DNA of 64,000 bases from JAVBPE01 sp031549865 (GCA_031549865.1 JAVBPE010000002.1:124001-188000), one strand, 5' to 3'; shown: positions 35,548-44,905, counted from the stretch's first letter. Translations and numbers: made by a program. Notes: a model not told the origin generated them from the letters alone.

Positions 35548-36912
35548 TTATTCAGCTTTTAAAAATTCTGTATACGCTAAATATGCTTCATAAATATCTG
35601 CTTTAGAAACTATTTCCATTGGGGAGTGCATATTAAGTACTGGAATACCAGCATCAATTACGTCCATATTATAGTTACCTAAAATGTAGGCTATAGTTCC
35701 TCCACCACCTTGGTCAACTTTTCCAAGCTCTGCAGTTTGGAAATTAATTTTATTTTCATCAAACAATTTTCTTAACCAAGCAATATACTCTGGACTAGCA
35801 TCATTACATCCATTTTTACCACGAGAACCAGTATATTTATTTAAGACAATACCATTTCCAAAGTAAGCAGAGTTTTTTGCTTCGGTTACGCTTGGGTATA
35901 GTGGATCAAATGCTGCAGAAACATCACTTGAAATCATCTTAGTATTTTCCATTGTTTTATTTAAATTAAATATAGTAGCATCATTATTTGTATTTAATAT
36001 TTCTAAAACTGTATTTTCAAAAAATTTAGATTGTGCACCGGTAGCACCAATACTTCCGACTTCTTCCTTATCAACTAAGATAACGCAAGATGTGTATTTT
36101 GGCGTATTAATGCGAGTTAATGCCATTAAAGAAGTGAAAGCGCAAGAGCGATCGTCGTGACCATAACCTGCAATCATGCTTTTATCAAGACCATAATCGC
36201 GAGCAGCGCCACTTGGGACTACTTCAATTTCAGCACTTAAAAAATCTTCTTCATTAATATCATATTTTTCTTTTAATATCTTTAAAATGTATTCTTTAAC
36301 TCCATTTTTTTCATTTCCTTTTAAAGGAATGCTACCAACTGTAATATCTAAATCTTCACCTTCAATTACTTTGGCTGCATTCTTCTCCATTTGATTTTGA
36401 GCTAAATGAACTAAAATATCACTTATTCCAACTACAGGATCATTTATATCTTCACCTATTATTACTTCAACTTTTGTATTATCTTTTTTATAAATAACAC
36501 CATATAAAGATAGAGGAATTGTAACCCATTGATATTTTTTAATTCCACCATAATAGTGAGTATCAAGTAGTGCAAATCCGTTGCTTTCATATAAGGGATT
36601 TTGTTTTAAATCTAATCTAGGTGAATCAATATGGGCACCTAACACTCGTAATCCTTTTGTCAATGGTTCACTGCCTATTATGTAAGCTGCAATATTTTTA
36701 TCTTTATTAATGAAGTAAATTTTATCATTTGCTTTTAAAGGAGCTCCATCAAATTTTTTAAAACCATTTTTATTTAATATTTCTTCAGTTAATTTAACGC
36801 AAGCTCTTTCAGTTTTACCTTTAGAGATAAAATCTTTGTAACTTTCTGCAAAATTAAATACATTTTTTAATTCATTATCATCATATTTTTCCCATGCATT
36901 TTTAGCGTACAT
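35548..36912 (-). CDS. M18 family aminopeptidase
   Basis: 454-residue M18 zinc aminopeptidase (aspartyl aminopeptidase relatives). Metal and catalytic segments are seen in order: 'LGAHIDSPRLD' (His and Asp), 'AGYGHDDRSC' (bridging Asp), 'LVDKEEVGS' (Glu-Glu), 'ISSDVSAAFDP' (Asp) and C-terminal 'NMHSPMEIVS' (His). It removes N-terminal residues from peptides in the cytoplasm. Together with the M24 and M29 enzymes it suggests peptide use as nutrient. It lies 11 bases downstream of hflX on the same strand. Confidence 0.94.
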   Translation of the reverse strand: MYAKNAWEKYDDNELKNVFNFAESYKDFISKGKTERACVKLTEEILNKNGFKKFDGAPLKANDKIYFINKDKNIAAYIIGSEPLTKGLRVLGAHIDSPRLDLKQNPLYESNGFALLDTHYYGGIKKYQWVTIPLSLYGVIYKKDNTKVEVIIGEDINDPVVGISDILVHLAQNQMEKNAAKVIEGEDLDITVGSIPLKGNEKNGVKEYILKILKEKYDINEEDFLSAEIEVVPSGAARDYGLDKSMIAGYGHDDRSCAFTSLMALTRINTPKYTSCVILVDKEEVGSIGATGAQSKFFENTVLEILNTNNDATIFNLNKTMENTKMISSDVSAAFDPLYPSVTEAKNSAYFGNGIVLNKYTGSRGKNGCNDASPEYIAWLRKLFDENKINFQTAELGKVDQGGGGTIAYILGNYNMDVIDAGIPVLNMHSPMEIVSKADIYEAYLAYTEFLKAE

Positions 36913-36923
36913 ATATTATCCTC

Positions 36924-38192
36924 CTATTGTACAATGTTATCTATTTCATATAGGGCTACATCATTATAATATCTTTGAGATATTTCAATATCTAAATATA
37001 CTCCATTATCCATATACACCTTAGAATTTATTTGAGCATTATTTTCAATGAAATTTAAAAGTTTACCCTGATTATAAGGTACTAATATTTTAGCATCAAA
37101 CATTCTTGGCTTTATTTTTTCAACAATATAATTCAATAACTCATCATGATTGATTTCTAACTTATTAGAAAATTTCATATTTTCTACGCCACTTAATACA
37201 GTATTTTCATCATCATATTTATCATATTTATTTAATAAATATAGCATTGGTATATTCTCACAGTTAAGGGACGCAATAACTGAGTTAGTTACGTTTAATT
37301 GTTCTTCAAAATATTGTGAAGATATATCTACAACATGAATTAATAAATCAGCATGTTTTATTTCTTCTAATGTTTGTCTAAAAGAAGAAACAAGGTGATG
37401 CGGCAATTTTGAAACAAATCCAATTGTATCTACTAAAATGAATGTTTGTTTTTTATATTCTATTTTTCTATTAAATGTTTGAAGAGTGGCAAATAATTCA
37501 TCCTTTTCATAAACATTTTTTTCGATTACACCACTAGTAGTATTAATAATGGTATTCATTGTCGAACTTTTCCCAGCATTAGTATACCCAACTAATGCAA
37601 CTATAGGCACTTCATTTCTTTTTCTTTTTTCAATTTGTTGAACTTTCATTTGTTTAATACGTTCTAATTCTTTAGTTAATCGAACTATTTCATTAGAAAT
37701 ATATCTTCGACTTAATTCGCTTTGTTTTTCACCAGTTCCTTTAGAACTTTGAGAACCACTTGAACCACCTTGACGAGATAATCCTCTATTCATAGAAGAA
37801 ATACGAGGTAATAAATATCTATCTTGAGCAAGTTTAATTTCTAACTGTGCTTCAGTAGTTTGAGCCCTTTGTTCAAATATTTGAAGTATAATATATGAAC
37901 GATCCATTACTTCAATATCTAATTCAGTCGTTAAATTTCTAATTTGTGCTGGAGTTAATTCGTCATTAAATATTACTACATTGGCATCATAACTATTTAT
38001 AGCCATTTTAATCTCATCCACTTTACCTTTACCAACATAAGTTGCTGGATTAGGTTTATCTAATTTTTGTGTTATTGCATCATAAACTCTAATATCTAAG
38101 CTTGATACTAAGCTTTCAAGTTCATCCATACTATACTTTATATCATATGTTAAATCAGGGGTTATCAGCCCTACAATTATCGCTTTATCCAT
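36924..38192 (-). CDS. hflX: ribosome-associated GTPase HflX
   Basis: 422-residue HflX, an ATP/GTP-dependent factor that splits stalled or hibernating 70S ribosomes. The N-terminal domain ends with the glycine-rich 'RGLSRQGGSSGSQ' linker, then the G domain with G1 'GYTNAGKSS', G3 'DTIGFVSKLPHHLV' (Leu/Phe after the DxxG as usual for HflX) and G4 'NKYD'. ATG 38192 follows a GGTGAT site; the longer start at 38204 lacks one. It ends with a TAG stop. Divergent from the ClpC-like gene. Confidence 0.95.
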   Translation of the reverse strand: MDKAIIVGLITPDLTYDIKYSMDELESLVSSLDIRVYDAITQKLDKPNPATYVGKGKVDEIKMAINSYDANVVIFNDELTPAQIRNLTTELDIEVMDRSYIILQIFEQRAQTTEAQLEIKLAQDRYLLPRISSMNRGLSRQGGSSGSQSSKGTGEKQSELSRRYISNEIVRLTKELERIKQMKVQQIEKRKRNEVPIVALVGYTNAGKSSTMNTIINTTSGVIEKNVYEKDELFATLQTFNRKIEYKKQTFILVDTIGFVSKLPHHLVSSFRQTLEEIKHADLLIHVVDISSQYFEEQLNVTNSVIASLNCENIPMLYLLNKYDKYDDENTVLSGVENMKFSNKLEINHDELLNYIVEKIKPRMFDAKILVPYNQGKLLNFIENNAQINSKVYMDNGVYLDIEISQRYYNDVALYEIDNIVQ

Positions 38193-38297
38193 TTTAATCA
38201 CCATGAATAGTATATCACATTTTAGCGAAAAAATAATTGTATGTTGCTTATAATTTAAACATATAATATATAGACATAAAAAAGGAGGATACCACTG

Positions 38298-40229
38298 ATG
38301 ATCGAAGAGCTAAGCCATCGTGCAGCCAAAATAATAGAAAGAACAAAACAGTTATCAAAGGAAAATGATATAGCAACTACAGGAAGCGAATATTTACTTT
38401 TAGCAATGTATGAGGTTGAAGATAGTTTGTGTCATTTCTTATTTGATGAATATGATGTGACTAAAGAAGAATTAGAGGAAAAGACCAATCAAGTAATTAG
38501 TTTGAGGTATAAAACTACTGAATTTAATCAAACATTAGAAACATTATTTAAAGAAGCAAAAATACTTGCGAGTGATAATAAAATTTCAGACGAACATCTT
38601 TTCATGGCAATACTTTTAAACCCAACTATAATTGCCTCAAAAATTCTTATTTCTTTAGGGCTGGATATTGAAGATTTAATTACGGATGTAAAAGAAATTT
38701 ATGATTTTAAAAAAGAACCAAGTTATATGGAATATGCTAAAAATTTAACGGAATTAGCTAAAAGAAATGAATTAGCAGTTTTCGTAAAAAGAGATTATTA
38801 TTTAGAAAGAATCAATGTAATTCTCCATAGAAAATATAAAAATAATCCATTGTTGATTGGAAATGCAGGAGTTGGAAAAACAGCATTAATTGAAGGGTAC
38901 ACTATGAAACTGCTAGAAGAAAAAAGTGATTTAGAAGTAATTTCACTAAATTTAACTTCAATGCTTGCAGGTACAAAATATCGTGGTGATTTTGAACAAA
39001 GATTTGATACCTTTATAAAAAGTATCACTGGTAAAAAAAATATAATTCTCTTTATTGATGAAATTCATACCATTATGGGTGCTGGAACAACTGAGGGAAA
39101 TTTAGATGTTGCCAACATGTTAAAACCATTTTTAGCGCGTGCAGATATTAAACTAATTGGGGCGACAACGATAGAAGAATACCATAAAACAATAGAAAAA
39201 GATAAAGCTTTATCACGAAGATTTCAAACAGTATTTATTAAAGAACCAACTATTGATGAAACAATCCATATTTTAAATGGAATAAAAAATAGCTATAGTG
39301 AATTTCATAATGTTAATATAAGTGATGAAGATTTAGTTTATTTAATTGAAGAATCCAATAGAAGAATTCAAAAACGTTCACGTCCGGATAAATGTATTGA
39401 TATTTTAGATGATGTAATGGCTAAAAATAGCATATCTAAGGCAAAAACTATAACTAAGGAAGATATAGACAATGCCATCTTTAATTCAATAGGGGTTGTA
39501 AAAAATGCTTTAAATACTCCATTAAAATATGAATTTTTAAATAAATATTTTTGGTTATATGATTCAAATTTAATAAGTAATAATATTTTATTAAAAGTAA
39601 AATATAAAGGAAATGAAACGGGTTTAAATGATTTTTTAGATGAAGTCAAAATGTCTTTTGGCATTAGTGATGAAATGATATTAGATATTGATTTCACTTC
39701 ATATAAGGATCAATTTATGTTAACAAGTTTGATCGGAAGTCCTCCAGGATATGTTGGGCATGAAGATTCAGGTATCTTAGCAAAACATATTAATTCATAC
39801 CCACTATCTGTTATTGTACTTGAGCATTTTGAACAAGCGCATTTATCAATATCATCTTTTATTAAACGAATGATAAAAAAAGGAAATTTTTATGATCAAC
39901 AAGGACGTTTTATTTCTTGTAAAAATACAATTTTTGTATTTTGGGATAATAGAATTCAAAAAAATTTAGGATTTTCAAAAACAAGTAAAGATAATGATGA
40001 TGAATTCTATGATGAAGTAATAGATAATCAGGAAAATAAAACAATTAATTTAGAAAATTTATATAAAAAATCTTTAGAGAAATATGCTATTGAAGCATCA
40101 TTTGAATTTGAAATAAATAGTGATAATAAAAAAGATGTGGATAACTATTTATATAAATTTATTAAAACAAGCAAAAGTGGAAAATACAATTTTTACCTTG
40201 ATGATAATAAAAAAATTTGCAATAATTAG
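38298..40229 (+). CDS. ClpC-like AAA+ protein with a degenerate second ATPase module
   Basis: 643 residues: Clp N-terminal repeat domain (1-145), then D1 with Walker A 'GNAGVGKT' (188-195), Walker B 'LFIDEIHT' (about 251-258) and arginine finger 'LSRRFQ'. The coiled-coil M domain of ClpC is essentially absent. D2 keeps its outline ('LIGSPPGYVGHEDSG', 'QQGRFISCKNTIFVF') but has lost Walker A ('YKGNETGLND' near 436), and Walker B 'LLDEIEKAH' has become 'VLEHFEQAH' (507-515). A possible ClpP-binding loop, 'NLGFSKTSK' (about 555-563), remains. D1 should hydrolyse ATP; D2 probably cannot. AAAGGAGG precedes the start. Monocistronic. Confidence 0.85.
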   Translation: MIEELSHRAAKIIERTKQLSKENDIATTGSEYLLLAMYEVEDSLCHFLFDEYDVTKEELEEKTNQVISLRYKTTEFNQTLETLFKEAKILASDNKISDEHLFMAILLNPTIIASKILISLGLDIEDLITDVKEIYDFKKEPSYMEYAKNLTELAKRNELAVFVKRDYYLERINVILHRKYKNNPLLIGNAGVGKTALIEGYTMKLLEEKSDLEVISLNLTSMLAGTKYRGDFEQRFDTFIKSITGKKNIILFIDEIHTIMGAGTTEGNLDVANMLKPFLARADIKLIGATTIEEYHKTIEKDKALSRRFQTVFIKEPTIDETIHILNGIKNSYSEFHNVNISDEDLVYLIEESNRRIQKRSRPDKCIDILDDVMAKNSISKAKTITKEDIDNAIFNSIGVVKNALNTPLKYEFLNKYFWLYDSNLISNNILLKVKYKGNETGLNDFLDEVKMSFGISDEMILDIDFTSYKDQFMLTSLIGSPPGYVGHEDSGILAKHINSYPLSVIVLEHFEQAHLSISSFIKRMIKKGNFYDQQGRFISCKNTIFVFWDNRIQKNLGFSKTSKDNDDEFYDEVIDNQENKTINLENLYKKSLEKYAIEASFEFEINSDNKKDVDNYLYKFIKTSKSGKYNFYLDDNKKICNN

Positions 40230-40233
40230 TCAA

Positions 40234-40263
40234 TAAAAAAGGCCAAACACTGGCTTTTTTTAT
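40234..40263 (+). terminator. intrinsic terminator after the ClpC-like gene
   Basis: Stem AAAAAGGCCA / TGGCTTTTTT (one G-U) with loop AACAC and a T-rich tail. Confidence 0.85.
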
Positions 40264-40300
40264 TTTTCGCACATTTTTTTCCAAAAAATGGTTTTTTATT

Positions 40301-40354
40301 TCACATCAATTTCACAAAAGTTAAAAAACGCTTTCTTTTAGGAAATCGATGTGA
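40301..40354. repeat. inverted repeat in the leader of the polysaccharide operon
   Basis: TCACATCAATTTC (40301-40313) and GAAATCGATGTGA (40342-40354) are inverted copies with one mismatch, separated by 28 bases and lying upstream of the -10 at 40402. They could be two operator half-sites or a large hairpin. Confidence 0.5.
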
Positions 40355-40367
40355 TATACTTAATGTA

Positions 40368-40381
40368 TTCGAAATATCGAA
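40368..40381. promoter_or_regulatory. small palindrome upstream of the polysaccharide promoter
   Basis: TTCGA-AATA-TCGAA, a 5-base perfect inverted repeat around the expected -35 position of the promoter at 40397-40407. A regulator-binding site is possible. Confidence 0.4.
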
Positions 40382-40396
40382 GAAAAAAAATAAATT

Positions 40397-40407
40397 TATG
40401 TTATAAT
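40397..40407 (+). promoter_or_regulatory. extended -10 promoter of the polysaccharide operon
   Basis: TATGTTATAAT, an extended -10, 34 bases before the first start codon. It is preceded by an A-tract like that of the promoter at 31684. Confidence 0.6.
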
Positions 40408-40440
40408 TAAAGTGTTATAAAATTGAAATTGGTGGTTTAA

Positions 40441-41100
40441 ATGAAAGAAAACAAAATGGTTTTTAATAATGGTTTAATTTATAAGAAAAAATGGTTTGGC
40501 TACTACATAATAAAAAGAATATGTGACTTTATTTTTGCTTTTTTAGCATTAGTTTTATTATCGCCAGTATTTTTAATTGTAGCAATTGCAATAAAGATTG
40601 ATAGTCGTGGACCTGTTTTTTTCAAACAAATGAGGATAGGTAAAAATGGGAAATCATTTAAAATGTATAAATTTAGAAGTATGTATAATGATGCTGAAAA
40701 AAAACTCGCTGATATTAAAAAAGAATATAATATAAGAGATGACGTTATGTTATTTAAACTTAAAAATGATCCGCGTATCACTAAAGTTGGAAAATTTTTA
40801 AGAGCCTTCTCTATAGATGAACTTCCTCAATTATTAAATATTTTAATTGGAAATATGACAATTGTTGGACCAAGACCGGCTTTGTATAAAGAATATGAAA
40901 ATTATACTGATTATCAAAAAAATAGATTGCTTGTAAAGCAAGGATTAACTTGTTATTGGCAAGTGATGGGTAAAAATAATTTAACTTTTGATGAGCAAGT
41001 TGAGTTGGATATTAAATATATATGTAAAAGAAATATATTTATAGACTTTTGGTTGATTATAAGAACTATTCCAGTGGTTATTTTCGGAAAGAGTCAATAA
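40441..41100 (+). CDS. undecaprenyl-phosphate sugar-1-phosphate transferase (initiating enzyme)
   Basis: 219-residue WbaP/CpsE-type phosphoglycosyltransferase core that loads the first sugar phosphate onto the lipid carrier. One N-terminal membrane helix (about 25-47), then the catalytic domain with 'DSRGPVFFKQMRIG', 'MYKFRSMY', 'LRAFSIDELPQLLNIL' (the Asp-Glu dyad), 'MTIVGPRP' and 'GLTCYWQVMG'. It is the short monotopic form without the extra N-terminal membrane domain. As first gene of the operon (40441-53138) it sets the identity of the reducing-end sugar, which cannot be read from sequence. Confidence 0.93.
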   Translation: MKENKMVFNNGLIYKKKWFGYYIIKRICDFIFAFLALVLLSPVFLIVAIAIKIDSRGPVFFKQMRIGKNGKSFKMYKFRSMYNDAEKKLADIKKEYNIRDDVMLFKLKNDPRITKVGKFLRAFSIDELPQLLNILIGNMTIVGPRPALYKEYENYTDYQKNRLLVKQGLTCYWQVMGKNNLTFDEQVELDIKYICKRNIFIDFWLIIRTIPVVIFGKSQ

Positions 41101-41101
41101 T

Positions 41102-41770
41102 ATGATTGATATTCATTCTCACGTATTACCGAATCTTGATGATGGGTCAAAATCATTAGAAATGACACATGAAATGTTTAGGCAATATAAAAATCAAGGC
41201 ATAAATAAAATTATTTGTACACCTCATCAAAATCTATTATCGAATCACTTTTTATCTAATAAAATTATTGATTCAAAGTTTAATGAAGTTTTGCCAATCG
41301 CAAAAGAATATGGATTAGACTTATATTTAGGTAGTGAAATATATTATTCAACTGAATTATTTGAAGCATTAAAAAATAATCAATTATTAACATTAAATAA
41401 TTCTAAATATATTTTATTAGAATTTTCTAGATTAAATGAAACGAATATAGAAGATATCATATACGAAATAAATTTAATGGGATATAAAGTTATTATTGCA
41501 CATATTGAAAAATATTTTTATTTAAGTATAAAAGATATTTTATTAATAAAGAATAAGGGTGCTTTACTTCAAGTAAATGCCGATAGTTTCAATAATAGAA
41601 AAGAACGTAAAAAAATATTTAAATTATTAAAAAAAGAAGCAATAGATTTTATTGCAACAGATGCTCATAACGATATATCTAGAAACGTTTCGATTGATTA
41701 TGTAAAAAAAATAATTAATAAGAAGTTTCCAAAACAGTTTAATAAATTCTTCATTGAAGAATTATTTTAA
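41102..41770 (+). CDS. CpsB/CapC-type PHP tyrosine-protein phosphatase
   Basis: 222-residue metal-dependent phosphatase of the PHP fold. Metal ligands appear in 'IDIHSHVLP' (HxH), 'ICTPHQN', 'LGSEIYYS', 'IIAHIEKYF' and 'FIATDAHND'. CpsB removes phosphate from the tyrosine tail of the CpsD-type kinase and so tunes polysaccharide length and export. The kinase is the next gene. It starts two bases after the previous stop. Confidence 0.92.
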   Translation: MIDIHSHVLPNLDDGSKSLEMTHEMFRQYKNQGINKIICTPHQNLLSNHFLSNKIIDSKFNEVLPIAKEYGLDLYLGSEIYYSTELFEALKNNQLLTLNNSKYILLEFSRLNETNIEDIIYEINLMGYKVIIAHIEKYFYLSIKDILLIKNKGALLQVNADSFNNRKERKKIFKLLKKEAIDFIATDAHNDISRNVSIDYVKKIINKKFPKQFNKFFIEELF

Positions 41771-41790
41771 AAAAGAAAGTAGGAAGAAAA

Positions 41791-43227
41791 ATGCAAGCTG
41801 AAAAACAAAATTATATTACAATAGGAGATATTATATTTATTTTAAAAAAGAATTTCATTTTAATGATATCGATAGCTATAATTATTTTAGCCACAGGAAC
41901 GGTGTATACCTTTGGAGTTGTAACACCCGATTATAGAGCATCATCCACAGTCGTAGTAGCAATTAAATCTTCTGGGACATCATCAAATGAAGATGTCAAC
42001 TATTTAGATAGTTTAAGAGTGGTAGCTACCGTTTCTCAATTATGTAAGGAAGATATAGTATTAGCGCCGGTAGCTGCCAAATATTCAAAATATTCAATTG
42101 GCCAAATTAGATCAATGATTTCTGTTTCAAGCAGCAATTCATCTTATTTGATTAAAATTGTAGGTATTTCAGAAGATAAAGAAAATATTGCGAAAATTGT
42201 TGATGGTGTAGTAGAAAGTTTAATTACTCAATGTTCTGATGAAAAAAATACAGCACTATATGAACTAATTGGAACATCACTACAACCCACAAGTAAGGCT
42301 CAAGATTTAGGCGCGTCATATAACTCTCCAAATAAAACAATGTATGTCGCTATTTTTTTATTAATTGGAATAATAGTTGCTTTAGGTGTTGTATTAGTAA
42401 AAGAATTATTCTCTAATACTTTTAAAAATAAAAAAGATGTTGAGTCTACAGTCGGAGATAAAATAACAGGAATTTTTGTTGATAAAATTAAGAAAAAAGA
42501 TGCGAACAAAAAAGAAGAATTTGTCATAATGGAAAATTCTATAGATATTGAATCCTATAATAAGCTTTTAGCAAATATTAAATATTCATCTTTTGATAAA
42601 GAACAAAAAGTAATAATGGTTACTTCAAGTGTAATGAATGAATTAAAGAGTACTATTTGCGCCAATTTAGCTTTGTGCATGGCTAAAAATAATAAGAAAG
42701 TTATTGTTTTAGATTTAGATTTAAGAAAACCAGTAATGTACAAATACTTTAATTTATCAAAGATTAATGGTTTGGTAGAATATGCAAGTAAAGAAATAGA
42801 ATTAAAATCTATGATTAAAAATACGGGTTATGGTGTTGATGTAATTACATCGGGGGATAATTTAATAAATCCTGTTGTTATGCTAGAATCTGATATATTA
42901 AAAAATTTAATTCTTGAACTTAAAGAAATGTATGATTATGTTTTAATTGATACTCCCCCTGTTGGTGTTTGTTCAGATTCATTAATAGTTTCTAAACTAG
43001 TTGACGGAGTTTTATTTAATATCGCGATGAATTCAACAAAAAAATCGCATGTAAAAGATGCATTGCAATCCTTAAATAATGTTAAAGCTAATTTAATTGG
43101 AGTTAATTTAACGAAATACAATTTTAAAGGCGATAGTGCAGGGTATAACTATAATTATAATAGCAATTATGGCTATAGTGAAAAAAATAGCAATGAATCA
43201 TCAAAAAAATTTCTAAAAAATAAATAA
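41791..43227 (+). CDS. Wzz/CpsC-CpsD fusion: chain-length regulator with BY-kinase domain
   Basis: 478 residues: Wzz part with membrane helices at about 22-44 and 186-207, then a bacterial tyrosine kinase domain and a Tyr/Asn/Ser-rich C-terminal tail with a tyrosine cluster (about 451-464). Walker A' is 'VLDLDLRKP' (306-314) and Walker B 'VLIDTPPVG' (384-392). Walker A, normally SSxPGEGKST, reads 'TSSVMNELKST' (278-288): both conserved glycines are lost, although Lys-Ser-Thr is kept. Activity is therefore uncertain. In Firmicutes the two parts are often separate genes; here they are one protein. Confidence 0.88.
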   Translation: MQAEKQNYITIGDIIFILKKNFILMISIAIIILATGTVYTFGVVTPDYRASSTVVVAIKSSGTSSNEDVNYLDSLRVVATVSQLCKEDIVLAPVAAKYSKYSIGQIRSMISVSSSNSSYLIKIVGISEDKENIAKIVDGVVESLITQCSDEKNTALYELIGTSLQPTSKAQDLGASYNSPNKTMYVAIFLLIGIIVALGVVLVKELFSNTFKNKKDVESTVGDKITGIFVDKIKKKDANKKEEFVIMENSIDIESYNKLLANIKYSSFDKEQKVIMVTSSVMNELKSTICANLALCMAKNNKKVIVLDLDLRKPVMYKYFNLSKINGLVEYASKEIELKSMIKNTGYGVDVITSGDNLINPVVMLESDILKNLILELKEMYDYVLIDTPPVGVCSDSLIVSKLVDGVLFNIAMNSTKKSHVKDALQSLNNVKANLIGVNLTKYNFKGDSAGYNYNYNSNYGYSEKNSNESSKKFLKNK

Positions 43228-43265
43228 GCAATATACTTTGTTTATATTTAGAAAGGAAGAAAAAC

Positions 43266-44372
43266 GTGGAAAACAATAAGCCACTTAGAGTTGCTCAAAT
43301 AATTTGTCAATGTGTTAATGGTGGTGTAGAAGCATGTATAATGAATTACTACAAGCATATTGATAAAACTAAAATTCAATTTGATTTTTTTGTGGATAAT
43401 ACTTCAAAAATTATAAATAAAGATGAAATTATTAAAATGGGTGGAAAAATTATAATTGTTCCTCCATATAAAAAAATTTTTAAATTTATCATTTTCTTAA
43501 AAAAAGAACTTAAAAATTATGATATTGTTCATTCTAATATAAATGCTTTAAGTGTTTTTCCATTATATGCAGCGAAAAAAGCTAAAGTAAAAATTAGAAT
43601 TGCTCATTCACATTCAACCACAAATAAGAAAGAATTTAGAAGAAATTTAGTGAAAAATTTCTTGCGCCTTTTCTCTAAAAAATATGCAACAAATTATTTT
43701 GCTTGTTCAAAAGAAGCTGGAGAATGGTTATTTGGTAAAAAAACCCTAAATAAGGGTGAAATAACGATTGTTAATAACGCAATTGATATAGAAAAATTTA
43801 AATTTAATAATGAAGTAAGAGATGAATTACGAAAAGAATATAATATTTCTAATGAAATTATTATAGGTAATATAGGAAGATTCGTTTGGCAAAAGAATCA
43901 ATTATTCTTGTTAGATGTATTTAGTCAATATACTAAACAAAATCCTAATTCATACTTATTGTTAATTGGGGATGGACCTCTTTATGGTGATTTAATTAAA
44001 AAAGCTAGAAATTTAAATATTATTGAAAAAATAATTTTTGCCGGGACAGATAAAGAAGTTTCTAAATTTTATAGTATGATGGATATTTTTGTTTTTCCAT
44101 CATTATATGAAGGTTTTGGAATGGTAATGCTAGAAGCACAAGCCTCAGGTTTAGCATGCATCGCATCTAATGGTGTACCAAAAATTGTAAAAAATTTAGA
44201 TTCAACAATTTTTTTGGATTTAATAAATGATGCGAAATTTTGGGCTGATGAATTATATAAAGTCAATCTTAATTCTGATCGCAATTTATTATACGTAAAA
44301 AATTCTTTATATGATATTAAAAAAGAAGCGATAAAATTAGAACAAATCTATTTTGATATTCTTAAGATATAG
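43266..44372 (+). CDS. glycosyltransferase, GT4 family
   Basis: 368-residue GT-B glycosyltransferase. The N-terminal 'QIICQCVNGGVEACIMNYYK' resembles EpsF/CapM-like enzymes, and the C-terminal half carries 'IGNIGRFVWQKNQ' and the retaining E-x7-E motif in 'EGFGMVMLEAQASGL'. It adds one sugar to the lipid-linked repeat unit. The start is GTG (43266) after AGGAAG. It ends in TAG directly followed by the ribosome site of the next gene. Confidence 0.9.
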   Translation: MENNKPLRVAQIICQCVNGGVEACIMNYYKHIDKTKIQFDFFVDNTSKIINKDEIIKMGGKIIIVPPYKKIFKFIIFLKKELKNYDIVHSNINALSVFPLYAAKKAKVKIRIAHSHSTTNKKEFRRNLVKNFLRLFSKKYATNYFACSKEAGEWLFGKKTLNKGEITIVNNAIDIEKFKFNNEVRDELRKEYNISNEIIIGNIGRFVWQKNQLFLLDVFSQYTKQNPNSYLLLIGDGPLYGDLIKKARNLNIIEKIIFAGTDKEVSKFYSMMDIFVFPSLYEGFGMVMLEAQASGLACIASNGVPKIVKNLDSTIFLDLINDAKFWADELYKVNLNSDRNLLYVKNSLYDIKKEAIKLEQIYFDILKI

Positions 44373-44383
44373 AAAGGAGATAT

Positions 44384-44905
44384 ATGGAAAAAACAAAAAA
44401 CAAATTTGAAACATTTATTTTACAAAGGATTCAAAAATATAATCATAAATCTTATTGGAAAAAAAGAGAATATATAATTAATCCAAATAAAAAAAACAAA
44501 CCTAAAAAATTAATTTTTCTTTTAAAGATAAAAAAAATAGATGCTTTTCACCACTGTTCGTTTGGAACAAATATTAATAGTGGTGCCAAATTTGAAACTC
44601 CACCAGTTTTACCACATGGGCCAGGTGGTATATATATCTCTCATGAAAGTACTATTGGTAGAAATGTTGTAATATATCAACAAGTAACTATAGGTTCAAA
44701 AATTGATGGCGGATTAGCAGCTACTATAGGTGACAATGTTAAAATATATCCAAAAGTCACTATTGTTGGAGATATTAAAATCGGAAATAATGTAATTATA
44801 GGACCAAATTCTGTTGTAATTAACGATATAAAAGATAACTGCGTTGTATCAGGAATTCCAGCATCTATAATAAAAGAATTGGGTGGTGCTGATGATGAGA
44901 TTTAA
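44384..44905 (+). CDS. serine acetyltransferase-like hexapeptide-repeat transferase
   Basis: 173-residue left-handed beta-helix acyltransferase. Hexapeptide runs include 'GRNVVIYQQVTIGSKI', 'IGDNVKIYPKVTIVGD' and 'IGNNVIIGPNSVVIND', with the catalytic-type His in 'LPHGPGGIYISH'. It resembles CysE-like enzymes placed in capsule loci, which O-acetylate the polysaccharide or its precursors rather than serine. It overlaps the next gene by up to 23 bases. Confidence 0.88.
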   Translation: MEKTKNKFETFILQRIQKYNHKSYWKKREYIINPNKKNKPKKLIFLLKIKKIDAFHHCSFGTNINSGAKFETPPVLPHGPGGIYISHESTIGRNVVIYQQVTIGSKIDGGLAATIGDNVKIYPKVTIVGDIKIGNNVIIGPNSVVINDIKDNCVVSGIPASIIKELGGADDEI

